From positions 50,097 to 114,096 of the forward strand of contig JABLUY010000112.1 of assembly GCA_013306675.1 (NCBI GenBank): 64,000 bases of DNA. The letters run 5' to 3'. The DNA comes from Thraustochytrium sp. TN22. Taxonomy: Eukaryota; Sar; Bigyra; Thraustochytrida; Thraustochytriidae. The first letter of the stretch is position 1, and every line of letters begins with the position of its first letter. The notes below the pieces were generated by a model. The model made no database searches and was not told the origin of the DNA. It was given only the letters and a program-made list of their open reading frames with translations. This document shows, one piece after another, positions 29,839-40,731 of the stretch. A program made the position numbers and the translations under genes.

Positions 29839-30250
29839 GCCGCCGCCGCCGCCGCCGCCCGCCGCCGCCCGCCGCCGCTGCCGAGCTCCCGCTTGCGGCC
29901 AGCCTCGCTCGCTCGCTCGCTCGCTCGAGGTTGCCTGATTGCTTGGTCGCTTTGGAGCGCCTCGTGCCAGCCAGTGGCGGCGCGCCCGGCGTTCCCGCCT
30001 CGCGCGGCACTTTCCTGCTCCGCCGTGGCGCGCCGTGGCGGCCGCTCCAGCAGCCGCGGCGGCGGCAACAGCGGCGGCGGCGGTGGCACGCCGACTCGTC
30101 TCCTCTGCTGCCAGAGTCTCAGGCCAGTGTCAGAAGTGCCATCAGCACGATCTGCTGTGCTCTCTTTCTCTCTTTCTCTTTCTGTCAGGCGGCTTCATTC
30201 GTGTGGTCTGTGCGAATGTTCGGGCTTACTGGATTTTGTTTAGGGAGGGC
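29839..30250. other. Spacer between the LRR gene stop and DDX51 start
   Basis: Starts with CCG-repeat leader of DDX51, then a GCTC tetranucleotide tract at 29904-29928 and a pyrimidine stretch TCTTTCTCTCTTTCTC near 30163-30182. The DDX51 promoter must lie here. No gene is seen. Confidence 0.5.
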
Positions 30251-30931
30251 TCAGGGCTTGGGCTTGATGACGAGCTTGATGTGGGCGCCGGCGGCGACGC
30301 GGCAGGCCGCCAGCGTGGCGTGATCTGGGAGACGCTTGCCCTCGTGGAGCAGCAGGAAGGAGTCTTGCGCGAGAGACTCGGCGAAGGCGATGCGGCCCCG
30401 GAGGCTGGCGACGGTCTCGCGCAGGGACGGCACGGAGAAGGTGAGTGTGCGGGTGACCGAGGCGATGATGTCAATATAAAGCGTAACGCCTTCCAGCGGC
30501 GCGTCATCGTCGCCCTCCTCCTCGTCATCGCCGTACTTGCTCTCTCGCTTTTGCTCCTCTTCGTCAGGGTGTGGGGCCACGGGGTCTTCGCCAGCGGCGT
30601 GGTCGCGAGTCGGCGGCGCGGCGTCCTCGAGACGAGGGTCGACACCGGCGTCCGGGCCGAGGAGACTGCGACCGATGTCGTCCGCGAGACGAAGGAAGTC
30701 GGTCCATTCGAGGGCACCTCGACCTTGGCGATCATACGGGACGAAGTCGCCAGTCTTGGCGTCGCGGTAGCCGCTGCGGAAGGCCTCGTCGACGGCAGCA
30801 AGCAGCTTGGCCTGCCAGTCCTTGCTGTGCGTCGAGGCGAAGCGGTCGTGGCCATAGTGGCGGAAGACCTCGGCCATGGCGGCGATCATGGGGCCCCTGG
30901 TGATGAGGCGCTTGTGGCCGCCGGCGCGCAA

Positions 30932-30964
<33 letters not shown>

Positions 30965-33900
30965 CACTACAGAGAGCGACTCTGGGTCGGCGTAGCGGTC
31001 AAAGATTGTGCGCAGCTTCTTGCGGCGCTCCTTTAGGGCAGCACGGCGCTCGCGATTGGCGGCGTCGTGCGCAGTCTGGCGCTGCAGGCGCTGCTTGCGG
31101 CGCATGTCGGCGCGGCGCAGCTCATGACCCATGGACTCCGTGTAGTGATCGGCGACGGGCTTGGTCTGGTCGAGCGTGCGACGCAACTCCTGCACCTTGC
31201 GATTCTTCCAGCGCAGGCCCTCCAAGAGGCCGGCCTTCTCCGCAGCCAGAGCCGAGTCTACGCCGTCCTCCGCTCCGCGCGAGGAAGCGCGTTGATGGCG
31301 GGGCGAGGCGCCCCGCGCAGGCCCGGCCGAGGCCGGCCGCGCCGGGGCGCCAGCGCCTCCTCGCTGCGCCCGGGGCCGCTTGGACGCGGCCGCGGCACTG
31401 CCGGGCCGCTGCCGACCGTAGACCATTTCCTCGCGATGCGCCATGCGCTCGTACTCGTAGACTGCGTTAGCCTTGGTCTGCGCCATGTCGAGCTCGCGTT
31501 GCAGACGCGCCACCTCGACGCCAAGCTCCTCGTCACGCTCGCGCAGCTTCTCCACATAGGCCTCGGCGGAGAGAGGCGCTTGCTGGTGCTGAATTGGTGG
31601 CTGCGTGGGGCTGCCACTGGCGCCGCCGTACGCCGAGCGCCCGCGCGGCGAGCGATTACGCGGCGAGAAGACCGTGCGCGACAGGCTCCGCGCCGTTTGC
31701 GTCGTGGAGCGCGCCTGCTGCGCCGCGCAGAACCGCAAGACAGCGCGCGCGACCTGACGATGACGCACGGCTGCGCGGTCCTTGCACTCGCGGAGGTTGC
31801 CGACTCGCGCCACGTGCGCGAGCGAGTCCACAAAGGGCTCGAAGCTGATGTGGTTCGGGTCGTCCGGGCGCTGGAAGCTGACCCAGACGCGAGCGGTGAG
31901 ACGGGCCACCTCCGGCGGGGTGAGCAGGTTGCCAACGACCGTGATGCAAGTCTGGAAGGCCCGCTGCGAGATGAGGCCGCCGAAGTGACCCTCGCGCTCG
32001 GCGAAGCGCCGCAGGCAGCGCGCCAGCGCTTGCTGCGTGGACGAGCGGCCCCGTGCGGCAGCGGAGTTCGCAGCCGCCTCGGCGGCTGCAGCGGCCTCCG
32101 TGGCGCCATGATCCTGCTGCGGGGAGCCGCTACGGCGCGCAGCGGTCGCACCGCTGGGGTCCGCGTCGGTAGCGGCCGCGGCCGCGGTAGCCGCAGCCGC
32201 AGCCGCCGCGGCTGCCGCGTCGGCGGCGGCCTTGACTGCCGAAGCGCGCCGCGCGTTGACGCCAAGGGCCACCTCCTTGGCCTGCTGCAGCTTCTCCTGC
32301 AGCTCGTAGACGGACTCGCGCATGGCCTGGGCCACTGTGACGCCGAGCGCAGTGTCGACTCGGCTCTCCAGGTCGTAGGCCTTGAGGCCGTCGATGAGCT
32401 TGCGCAGGAGCAGGCCATAGTTCTCCTCGTCGTGCGTGCGGAACTTGCCGGACTGCGCCACTTGACCGAGCTGCGCCTCGAGTGGGTTGCCCTCGAGGCG
32501 CAGGTAGACGAGCGCCTGCAGACGGTGGAAGGACGGCGGCAAGGAGCGCAGCATGTTGCCAGCGAGGTCGAGGTGCTCGAGGCGGAGCGCCTGCTCGCCG
32601 ATGGCCAGCGGGAGCTCGCGTAGGCGGTTGTTGTGCAACTTCCAGCTGCGCAGCGAGGGCGGCACGCCCGAGGGCAGCACCTCGATGTCGTTCTGGTGCA
32701 GCGAGCAGGTGGCAAGCTCGCCGAGGCTAGCAAAATTGGCCGGCAGCCGCGTGAGGCGGTTACAGTGCAAGCTGAGCAGCTCGAGCGACTCGAGGTCGCC
32801 GATGCGGTCCGGGAGCGCCTTGAGACGGTTGTTGTTGACGCGGAGCTCGCGCAGGGCAGCCAGCCCGCAGAGCGCGTCGGGCAGCGCGGAGAGTGCGTTG
32901 TGCTGCAGCGAGAGTGTGACGAGCGAGCGCGCCTTGCCGATCGCGTCGCCGAGCTCGAGCAGGTTGTTGCCCTCGAGGCGTAGCGTGCGTAGCGATGCGA
33001 GGCCACTGCCAAAGGTCCTGGGCAGCGCATCGAGGCGATTGTCTGCAAGGTTGAGGTCCAGCAGGCGCCCGAGTTGCTCGCCGAGCGCGGGCGGCAGCGA
33101 GGCTAGCTGGTTGTTGCCGAGATTGAGCGTCGTAAGGGACTCGGCCTGCGCGGCCCACGCGTTCTCGTCTTCGGGCAGTGCTCGCAGGCGGTTCGAGGAG
33201 AGGTCCAGGGTGCAGAGCTGGGCGCCGGTGAGCGCGTCGTCGGCAATGGACGCGATGAGGTTGTGGTCGAGCGCGAGCTCCTTGAGCGCGGAGAGCTCGG
33301 CGAGCGCCTTGGGCACCAGCTGCAGTCGGTTGTGCGAGAGGCGCAGCGTGGAAAGGTTCGTGAAGCAGGAGTCCTGCGCCGCGAGGTCAGCGGGTTCAAG
33401 CTTGGCGATGCGATTGTGGCACATGCTGAGGAAGCGCAGCGCGCGCAGGTCGAGAAGGACGCGCGGGAAGACTTCGAGCGCGTTGTCGTCGAGCAGCAGG
33501 TGGGTGACCTTGGCGATGTCCGGGCAGGCGAGCAGGCTGCGCGGAAGCCGGCCGAGGCCGTGGCCGGCGAGAGGGAGCGCCTGATGGACGAGCCCGCGCG
33601 CCACGTCGACCTGGGCGTCCAGCGCGGCGTTGGCCTGGGCATAATACTTGCGCAGCGTCTGCAGCGCCCACTGCGCGCGGCGGCGCTCCTCGGCCTGGCG
33701 CTCCGCCTTGTCGATGCGCTCGAAGCGCTTGGGCTTTTGCCAGGTGCGTTCCCCGGAGAGGCGGCAGAACCAGAAGGGCCTGCCGCGCTCCTTGTCCTCG
33801 TAGCGCACCCAGTGCTTGTCCTCCTCAGGCACGATGGTGCGGCGCACAGACTTGACCCAGCGGCGTTGGCGCTTGCCGTGGTCCGAGGCGGTCTGCGACT

Positions 33901-36292
33901 CCTGGGCGGCGCGCGCGCGTGCGGCGCGTGCCGCCGTGGCGGCGCGCACGCCGAAGAAGAAGGCGTCCACGGCGACATGGCCGGCATTGGCGGTGTCGTA
34001 GTGGAGAAGGAGCGCGCCCATCTCCTCGCGCGTGAGAATGATACCGTAGCGGGTGAGCGCCGCGCGGAAGTCGCGGCGCGTGAGCTTGCGGTCGTCGCCG
34101 AAGCTGGGCGCTTCGCGGAATTCCTGCTCAAGGTTGTCCAGGGTGCGGTCGGTGCCGCAGACGCGCAGGAGAGCGGCGCGGACCTTGCGCAGGATCTCGT
34201 ACAGGTCGTGCTCGTAATCCTCGAAGACCTTGGCGGAGAGGCGCTCGCGCAGCTTGGCCATCTTGACGTCCTCCGCGTCGCGCAGCGTGCGATCGAGGGC
34301 CCAGCGCTCGCGCAGGCGGATGTCGCGGCGCGCGCGCTTCTCGGCGAAGCGGGCCCATTCGGCCGGCGCGAGCTGCGCCGCCTCGCAGACGATGCGCTCG
34401 AAGGTCTCGTCATCCGGTACGCCGACGCTGAGTTCTGCGTGGAAGGCGAGCCAGTTGGCGCGTGTCATCTTGACGTCGAGGTCGCGGTCTTGGGCGTGGT
34501 CGTCGTCCTCGTCCGCGGCCGACCCCCCGCGCAGTGCGGCCAATGCGTGCTGGAGGGCATTTTGCGCGCGCGGGTGCGCGGCGAGGGTTGGAAGAATAGC
34601 CCCGTAGGCGGCCTGCACATCGGCGACCGGCACGAGGCAGCGGGCCTCAAGCGCCTGCCGCTGCGCGGCGCGGCTCCAGAGGTGCTCCGGCGCCGTTAGC
34701 CAGGGCGCGTGCTTTGCGTAGAGCTTGCGGAAGAGGTCGCGATTGACGCGCTCATTGTCCTTGTAGCGACGGTGCACCTCCTCGGGCTTGCCCTCGCGCA
34801 GCTTGGCGGGAGCGAATTGGCGGTAAAAGTCTTCGAGGCGGCGCAGGCGCGAGCCGCCGACGCCGTCCGGCCCCGCGTGGGGCTCAAAGTACTTCTTCTC
34901 AAAGGCCCAGTTGCTCACGAGGTGGCGGCGGTCGGTGAGCGCGCCGCGCAAGAAGTCGCCCACGACTTCCACCTCGATCAGACCGGTCACCTGCCGGTCC
35001 AGGTACGAGAGCAGCACGTCGCGCTCGTGGTCGGAAAGCGCCGGAGCGGCTCGCGCGAAGAAGCCATCGAGGTCCTCTCGCGAGATGCGGCCGTCCTGGT
35101 CGCCGAAGGACGGCAGGTCGCGCAGGTCGGTCTCGAGATCGAGCATGCTGCGCGAGGAGTCGGCCAGCGCGAAGCTGGCGCGTGTCTTGCAGGCGATGGC
35201 CCAGAGTTTGTCCACGTAGAGCTCAAAGACGGCGGCGCCCATCTCCTGCTGCAGGACGCCCATGTGGGGGGCGGCTCCCAGGCGCGCGGCTTCGAGCCCG
35301 GGCACCAGGCCGAGGCCCCGTGCCTCGCCCCGGTTCGCGGCGTCCTGGCGCGCGCGCAGCTGCTGCTGCGTGGACGCGCGGCGCAGCTCAAATTTCTCGG
35401 CGGCGGCGCGACGCGCCTGGCGCTTGAGCGCGAGCTGGTCGCGCAGGCGGAAGGCGTCGCGGTCGCCGGCCAGGGCCGCCTCGAGGTCCGTGAGCTCCCT
35501 GCGCTCCAGGTCCGCAATGGCGGCGCGAGACTTGAAGCCGCGCCAGGTGGCCTGCAGACGTGCGGCGGCCTCGGCCACGAGGTGGTCACCGTCGGCCGCC
35601 GCTGCGTCGTGCTCGGGCTGCGCCAGGCCGGCCTTGAGCATGGCCTCTCTGACGGAATCCTCGGCCGCCTCGATGCGCTCCAGCGCGTCCTCGGCGCGCA
35701 GCGCGCGCCGGACCGCCACCTCAAGGCCTCGCAGGCGGTCTGCGGCACCAGCGCGCTCCGTCGCGTCCGCCTCGGCCCAGAACTTGTCCCACTCCTTGAT
35801 CTTGTCGGCCGCGCGCGGGGCTTGGCGCAGAATGGCGTGCAGCCACGGACCCGGCGCGTCGAAGCTGGCGTCTGCCAGCGCGAGCTCCAGCTGCGGCGAC
35901 GCCTCGATCACGACGCTCTCGGACGCCGCCTCACTGGGGCCCGCCTTTTCGGGCAGCAGCCAGCAGTTGCGCAGGCGCTTGACGACGGCCACGCAGTCGA
36001 TGCCCGCGATAATGTGGTTCTTGGACGCCGTCGCCACGGCCCGCGGCGCCCTGCCCGCCTCCCAGAGGGCCGTGGGCCTACCAGCGGCGTCCAGTGTCGG
36101 CGGCGCCGCGCCCTGCCATCGCGCGCGATCCTTGGCTGCTCGCCGCGACCGTAGCGCCGCTGTCACCACCACGCTACCGCTCGCTTCGGACGGCGGTGGC
36201 GGCACCCACGACGCGCCGCCCTCGACCCCATCCCGGAACACGCGGTCCTCCGACACAAAGGACGCCTCCGACGCCGAGCCGTCGATGCTCAT
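30251..36292 (-). CDS. Very large leucine-rich-repeat protein with IQ, EF-hand-like, WW and C-terminal ubiquitin-like domains
   Basis: 2013 residues from ATG 36292, uninterrupted. Domains in order: a helical N-terminus; an IQ calmodulin motif near 241-252 (ARLQATWRGFKSRAAI); an EF-hand-like loop near 396-409 (DQDGRISREDLDG), with a second degenerate one near 760 (DTANAGHVAVDAFF); a WW domain about 819-847 (WVRYEDKERGRPFWF...W); some fifteen leucine-rich repeats about 917-1270 (LxxLxLxxNxL, e.g. LRTLRLEGNNLLEL); an Ala-rich linker (~1352-1380); coiled-coil segments; a poly-Gly run (~1776); and a ubiquitin-like fold at ~1931-2013 ending LVIKPKP. Calcium/calmodulin features with LRR and WW suggest a cytoskeletal or ciliary scaffold, which is inference. 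Confidence 0.85.
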
Positions 36293-36763
36293 GGTGCTCC
36301 CTGCTGGGCTCGTTCTGTGATGCGTGTCTGAGGTACTGCTGTTGGTGCTGCTGTTGTTGCTGCTTCAGCTGCTCGTCCTGTTGTTGTTGTTGTTGTTCTT
36401 GTTATGGTTGTTGTTGTTGTTGTTGCTGCTGCTGCTCCTGCTCCTGCCCCTGCTGCTTGTGCGGCTTCAGCAGCAGCAGCAGCAGCGGCGGGAGCCCTGA
36501 GACCTGCAGCTGCAGCGCTACTGCACGGCGAGGCTTTCGGTGCGCCGCCGTTGCCGGTTCTGCAGCCGATGCTGCTGCCCCTGCAGCGCAGCAGCAGCAA
36601 CTCTCGTGCCTGCAGCAGGCGCGGCGCCGCTGCACGTCCTCCCCGTCCTCGTTCTTTGACTCGTACCGTGGCCCCGCGCACGTGTCCGTTGGCCGCCAAG
36701 CCGCCGGACCCGTGCGCGATCGGGGGTCACTTGGAAAAGATTGCGAGAGACAAACACAGAGAC

Positions 36764-37065
36764 TGAGTCACTGAGGCTCTCAGAGTCGCCGGGCCGACAG
36801 TCGCCGACTCGAAGGGCTAGCGACCGTGGTGACCTGGCAGCGGCCTGGCCGGCGGCGCTGGGCTCGGGGCTTCGACCCTCAGGCTGCCGTGCTGAGTCTG
36901 CTGACTTAAAAGCCAGACATTGCATGACTCAGTATGTCAGGTCCTTTTCTTCGGGCTCGCTACGGCCGCCACCGCCAATGCATGACTCAGTATGTCAGGT
37001 CCTTTTCTTCGGGCTCGCTACGGCCGCCACCGCCAAGCATCTCTACGAAGACTCACAGTGAGTCA
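36764..37065. promoter_or_regulatory. Cluster of four AP-1/GCN4-type bZIP sites
   Basis: TGAGTCA at 36764-36770, TGACTCA at 36925-36931 and 36983-36989, and TGAGTCA at 37059-37065. The last lies in a perfect palindrome GACTCAC-A-GTGAGTC (37050-37064). The heptamer is the classic binding site of bZIP dimers; the cluster is about 1.15-1.45 kb upstream of a bZIP gene and 0.5-0.8 kb upstream of the LRR gene. Confidence 0.7.
36923..37036. repeat. 58-bp tandem duplication carrying an AP-1-type site
   Basis: Two near-perfect copies begin with CATGACTCAGTATGTCAGG at 36923 and 36981. Each contains one TGACTCA. The duplication therefore doubles the site. Confidence 0.95.
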
Positions 37066-37958
37066 GACTCTCCCTGTCGGATCGAACCAATCGATCAGCC
37101 AGCGGTGGCGCTCGCGCGCGCTCGCCGCTCGGTCCGAGTCCGAGTCGGCGCTGCGGCTCGGGTGTGCGGCTGCCGCCTCGCGGCACGACAGGGAATTCGC
37201 GCGGTTCCTCTGCAGCCTGAAGCAAAAGGTGAGCACTGTTTCGCCGTCTCCGCGTTCACGCCGTTGATGCGTGATCAGCGCGACTGGCTGGCGCTGCGCG
37301 TCGCCCAGGCTGCGTCGCGAGCAGCCTGTCAGGCAGCGAGCGAGCAGCGAAAAAGTTGCCGGCCACGTTTGTTGCGATGACGCCTCGGAGCTGAGCGCGC
37401 CTCTCACTCAGCAAGCTTCCTGCGCCGTCGCCGCGCTCGCGTGACTTCGCCCTGCCGTGCACGCCTCTTTACTGTCTTACCAACGTTAGTAAACGTCAGG
37501 ACGGGTGGTTCGCCGGTCTCGCGGGCAGCAGCCAGCCAGTCCTTGCCAGCGAAGCAGCAGCGTTCGTCGGATCGCGGCGGCGCGGCGCCGCTGCGCTGCT
37601 GCACGCCTCCGCACGCCACCCGGCCCCCGGCCCCGCGCACGCAATCTCCCGCCCCGCGGCCAGCGCGGCCAGCCTGAGCGCGGCGCGCCGCCGCCGCCGC
37701 GCCTCGTCACCCACTGTCAGCGCGTCACGCCCGCGCCCCCCGTCCCCGCCCTTCTCTGGTCACGCGCTCCCGCGCACACCCTGATTGCGCCACGCGGGCT
37801 CCGCGCCCCCCCGGCAAGGCAGGACGTAGGCGTTCCCGCCCGTTCCCCCCCGCGGCCCGAGCAGGGCCGCGGCGGCGCCCTCGCCGCGGCGGGCGCCGCA
37901 AGGGAGGACCATGCGGCGCTTGCGCGAACGGCGGGCGCAACGCGCGCCGCGGCGGGCG

Positions 37959-37988
37959 CGCCAGCGTAGACGCGTGTCTACGCTGGCG
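37959..37988. promoter_or_regulatory. Perfect 13-bp hairpin in the bZIP leader
   Basis: CGCCAGCGTAGAC, loop GCGT, then its exact reverse complement. It lies 226 bp before ATG 38214 and, if transcribed, would form a very stable stem in the 5' leader. It could slow scanning or be a DNA-level dyad; neither can be decided from the sequence. Confidence 0.75.
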
Positions 37989-38213
37989 TCGACGCTGGTG
38001 TGCACGATGCGCGCCGCGCAAGGGCAGACATGCGCCGGGGCCAGTCCCGCGACCCGCCATGAGCATCATCATGAGCGCCGCCGCGCCGCCCCGCTGACCC
38101 GGACCCGGCCGCGCCGAGCCCAGCCAGCGGCGAGCGCGGCGCGGCAGACCCGCAACGGCGAGCGCGCGAGCGGCGGCGGCGGCGGCGGCGGCGGCGGCCG
38201 GGCGCGCGGGAGC

Positions 38214-39188
38214 ATGGCGGAGGCGGCGGGCGAGGGCCTGCTGCAGCGGCTGCTGCTGGCGCAGCTCGCGCAGGCGGCGGCGCAGCGGCACGTGCAGCAG
38301 CAGCAGGAGGGCGCCGAGGCCGAGGCCGAGGCCGCGCGCGAGCGGCTGCGGCGGGAGCTGGGGCGCGGCGCGGCGCGGCAGCAGCAGGAGCAGCTGCAGC
38401 AGCAGCAGCAGCAGCAGCGGCGGCGGGACGCGCAGGTGGCGGCGGCGGCGGAGCCGCTGCTGCGCGCCGTGGAGAGGGCCAGCGTGATGCAGCGCGAGCA
38501 GCAGCAGCGCAGGCAGCAGGAGATCGTGCACAAGGAGCTGGCGCAGAGGGAGGAGCAGGCGCTGGCGGAGCGAAAATTGGCGCTGGAGGGCCAGGCGCGG
38601 CGGCAGCAGCGGCAGCGGAGGCCAAGCGGCACGGACGAGGACGAGGACGGCGCAGAGGCCGAGGCCGAGGCCGAGGAGCAGCGGCGCGCCGCGGGCGGCG
38701 GGCGCTGGGGCGAGTCGGACGAGGTGAAGCTCAAGCGCAGGCGCGAGCAGATCGCCGCGGCCTCGCGCAAGTCCCGCGCCAAGCGCAAGCGCGAGATGCA
38801 GGACCTGCACAACGAGAACGAGGAGCTGCGCAAGAAGGTGGCCCGCCTGGAGGCGCGGCTGCGCGAGTCTCGCGACCTGCGCGACCCGCCTTCCGAGGAC
38901 GAGCGCTCCACGTTGACGCGCAAGCCGTCGGACGGCAGCACGGACGACGGGTCCGAGTGCGCGACGCCGCGCCGTGTCGAGGTCCCTGGCGGCGACCGGC
39001 TGCCTCGTATGCTCAAGGTGCACCCTGAGCTGCAGCCCGTGGTGGACATGGTCCACGAGCGGGTCAAGTGGCTCTTTGACAAGACCGTGGAGGACGCCCG
39101 CAGCATGCATGGGCAGCGCCTGGGCCCTGAGGCCCTGGAGCTCGTGAACAATCTGACCATGAAGATTTGCCTTCCGAGGCAGGCCTGA
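38214..39188 (+). CDS. bZIP transcription factor with the invariant Asn replaced by Ile
   Basis: 324 residues from ATG 38214. The N-terminal half is Gln/Ala/Glu-rich. The basic region is KLKRRREQIAAASRKSRAKRK; counting back from the zipper leucines (198, 205, 212) and the invariant Arg188 (R-x9-L spacing is exact), the position that is Asn in nearly all bZIP proteins is Ile180. The zipper is short, with Ser at the fourth heptad leucine. A conserved-looking C-terminal segment (LKVHPELQPVVDMVHERVKW) follows. It probably acts as a nuclear DNA-binding dimer. The frame is open to another ATG at 37911, which would add a basic Arg-rich 101 residues containing the hairpin; I prefer 38214. Confidence 0.85.
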   Translation: MAEAAGEGLLQRLLLAQLAQAAAQRHVQQQQEGAEAEAEAARERLRRELGRGAARQQQEQLQQQQQQQRRRDAQVAAAAEPLLRAVERASVMQREQQQRRQQEIVHKELAQREEQALAERKLALEGQARRQQRQRRPSGTDEDEDGAEAEAEAEEQRRAAGGGRWGESDEVKLKRRREQIAAASRKSRAKRKREMQDLHNENEELRKKVARLEARLRESRDLRDPPSEDERSTLTRKPSDGSTDDGSECATPRRVEVPGGDRLPRMLKVHPELQPVVDMVHERVKWLFDKTVEDARSMHGQRLGPEALELVNNLTMKICLPRQA

Positions 39189-39519
39189 GGAGCGCGACCA
39201 TCTGGGCGGCCTGAGGCCTGCTTTCGTCGCGTGCCAACAGCGGCGGTGGAGGTCGTCGCGTCCCTCTCTGCGCGCCTCCACCCTTTTATTGCTTTTTCTT
39301 ATGTAGCTTTCCTTTTCATGCACTTTCTTATTGTATCGCGTGTATCTCTCTCACTTCGGCACTCAGGCTGCATTGGTCATGGTGAGACTGGGCGTTTCTC
39401 GTCTCGTCTCGTCTCGTCTCAGCTCGGCTCGGCTCGGCGCAGCGCAACTCGCAGCGATCAGCGCCCGCGGGCGCAAGCAAGCCTCGCGCTGTCCGCGCGC
39501 AGCCGCACAGTCATCGGCA
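39189..39519. other. 3'-3' spacer between the bZIP gene and SNRNP40
   Basis: An A/T-richer stretch at 39280-39350 probably holds the bZIP 3' end. Pentamers CTCGT then CTCGG form short arrays at 39398-39437. No gene is seen. Confidence 0.5.
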
Positions 39520-40529
39520 TCACTGGCGCTTGTCAAGCTCGCCAAGGTATATGGTGCGGTCGACAGAGCACGAGGCGAGAATAGGTTGTGTGGGATGAAA
39601 GCGGGCGTCCAGCACTGGGCCCTTGTGGCCGGGCAGCGCGAACTCGAGGTCGCCGTCCTGCAGCTTCCACACGTGCGCGATGGGGGATGCCGAGCCCGCG
39701 GAGATGCGGTCCTGCGACGCGGAAATGTCGGCACGCAACAACAGCAGGCCGCGGTTCGGGGGTGGCGGCGCACCGCCGACGGTCGAGTGCGAGCGCAAGT
39801 GGCGCGCGGCATCGCCCGCGGCCACGAAGGGGCGCACGTCCCACGTGCGCACCGCGCCGCTGGCCTCGACGGCCACAAGGCGATCGGCCGAGGCGGCCAA
39901 GCCCGTCAGCACGCTGCGGGCGGCACCGGGCGGCTCCAGAGAGAAGAGCTCGGCGCGTTTGCGCACGTCCCAGGTGCGCACGACGCCGTCCGTGGAGCCC
40001 GTGTGCAGGAGCGAGGTGTCGGCCGGCCCGCCGGCCGTCGCGGCCGGCGCAAAGGCGCAGCAGGTCACCTCGAAGGCGTGCTGCAGGCGCGCGAACGGGC
40101 GCAGGCCCTCACGCGGGTCCCAGAGCCGAAGCGCGCGGTCGTCGCCGCCGCTTGCCACGGTGCCCAGCGGCGAGACGGCGACGCAGTTCACGAACGCGCG
40201 ATGGTCGTCGCGCGAGCTCACCTCCGCGCCGGCCGCCACGTCCCAGAGCCGCACGCTCTTGTCCGCGGAGCACGTCACGAGCCCCTCGCCGTCCTCCGTC
40301 CACACGCCCTCGTTCACTGCCTTGGTGTGCCCCGTCAGCGACCCATAGTTGGCGTCCTCCGCCTGGTTGCCCAGCACGCGCCACAGCAGCACGCTCTTGT
40401 CTGCCGACACGCTCGCCAGCCGCGTCCCGTCCGGCGAGAACCGCACGCCGTTCACCGCGCCGCTATGGCCCTCCAGCCGCACCACCGGCGCGAACAGCTC
40501 CGAGGTGCGCGGCACCTCCGTCAACGCGC

Positions 40530-40579
<50 letters not shown>

Positions 40580-40731
40580 CCCTCGTCGCCTGCCGCACCC
40601 GCGCCGCCCGCGCGCTTCACCACACGCGTCTCGCCGCTGGCGCCGCCATCCCCGCCGGCCTGGCCTTGCTCGCCGCCGCCCTCCTCCGCCGCCGCCGCCG
40701 CCGCGTCTTCGCCGCGCGCGCGCTTCGGCAT
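39520..40731 (-). CDS. SNRNP40: U5 snRNP 40-kDa WD-repeat protein
   Basis: 403 residues from ATG 40731. After a low-complexity N-terminus with a 15-residue serine run, seven WD repeats follow; the order LEGHSGAVNGVRFSPDG, GHTKAVNEGVWTEDG, SADKSVRLWDVAAG, GGDDRALRLWDPREG, GVVRTWDVRK, VRTWDVRPF, then GSASPIAHVWKLQ and LPGHKGPVLDARFHP ... VDRTIYLGEL matches SNRNP40. WDVRPF and the C-terminal YLGEL are family hallmarks. SNRNP40 is a core U5 snRNP protein binding PRPF8 in the spliceosome. Human length is 357; the extra is the N-terminus. Its presence shows splicing machinery even though the genes in this window look intronless. Confidence 0.92.
40531..40576 (+). repeat. GCT/CTG trinucleotide array, polyserine on the minus strand
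   Basis: Fifteen repeats of the same trinucleotide as the array at 23285, but here read as AGC codons in SNRNP40, giving serine rather than glutamine. Confidence 0.95.

Larger units (their letters stand above)
36293..38213. promoter_or_regulatory. Long divergent region between the LRR gene and the bZIP gene
   Basis: 1.9 kb without a convincing gene. It contains a TGT/TGC trinucleotide array (36338-36490), four TGA(C/G)TCA sites, a 58-bp tandem duplication, a 15-bp palindrome, and a perfect 13-bp hairpin (separate entries). Regulation of one or both flanking genes is expected here. Confidence 0.6.
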
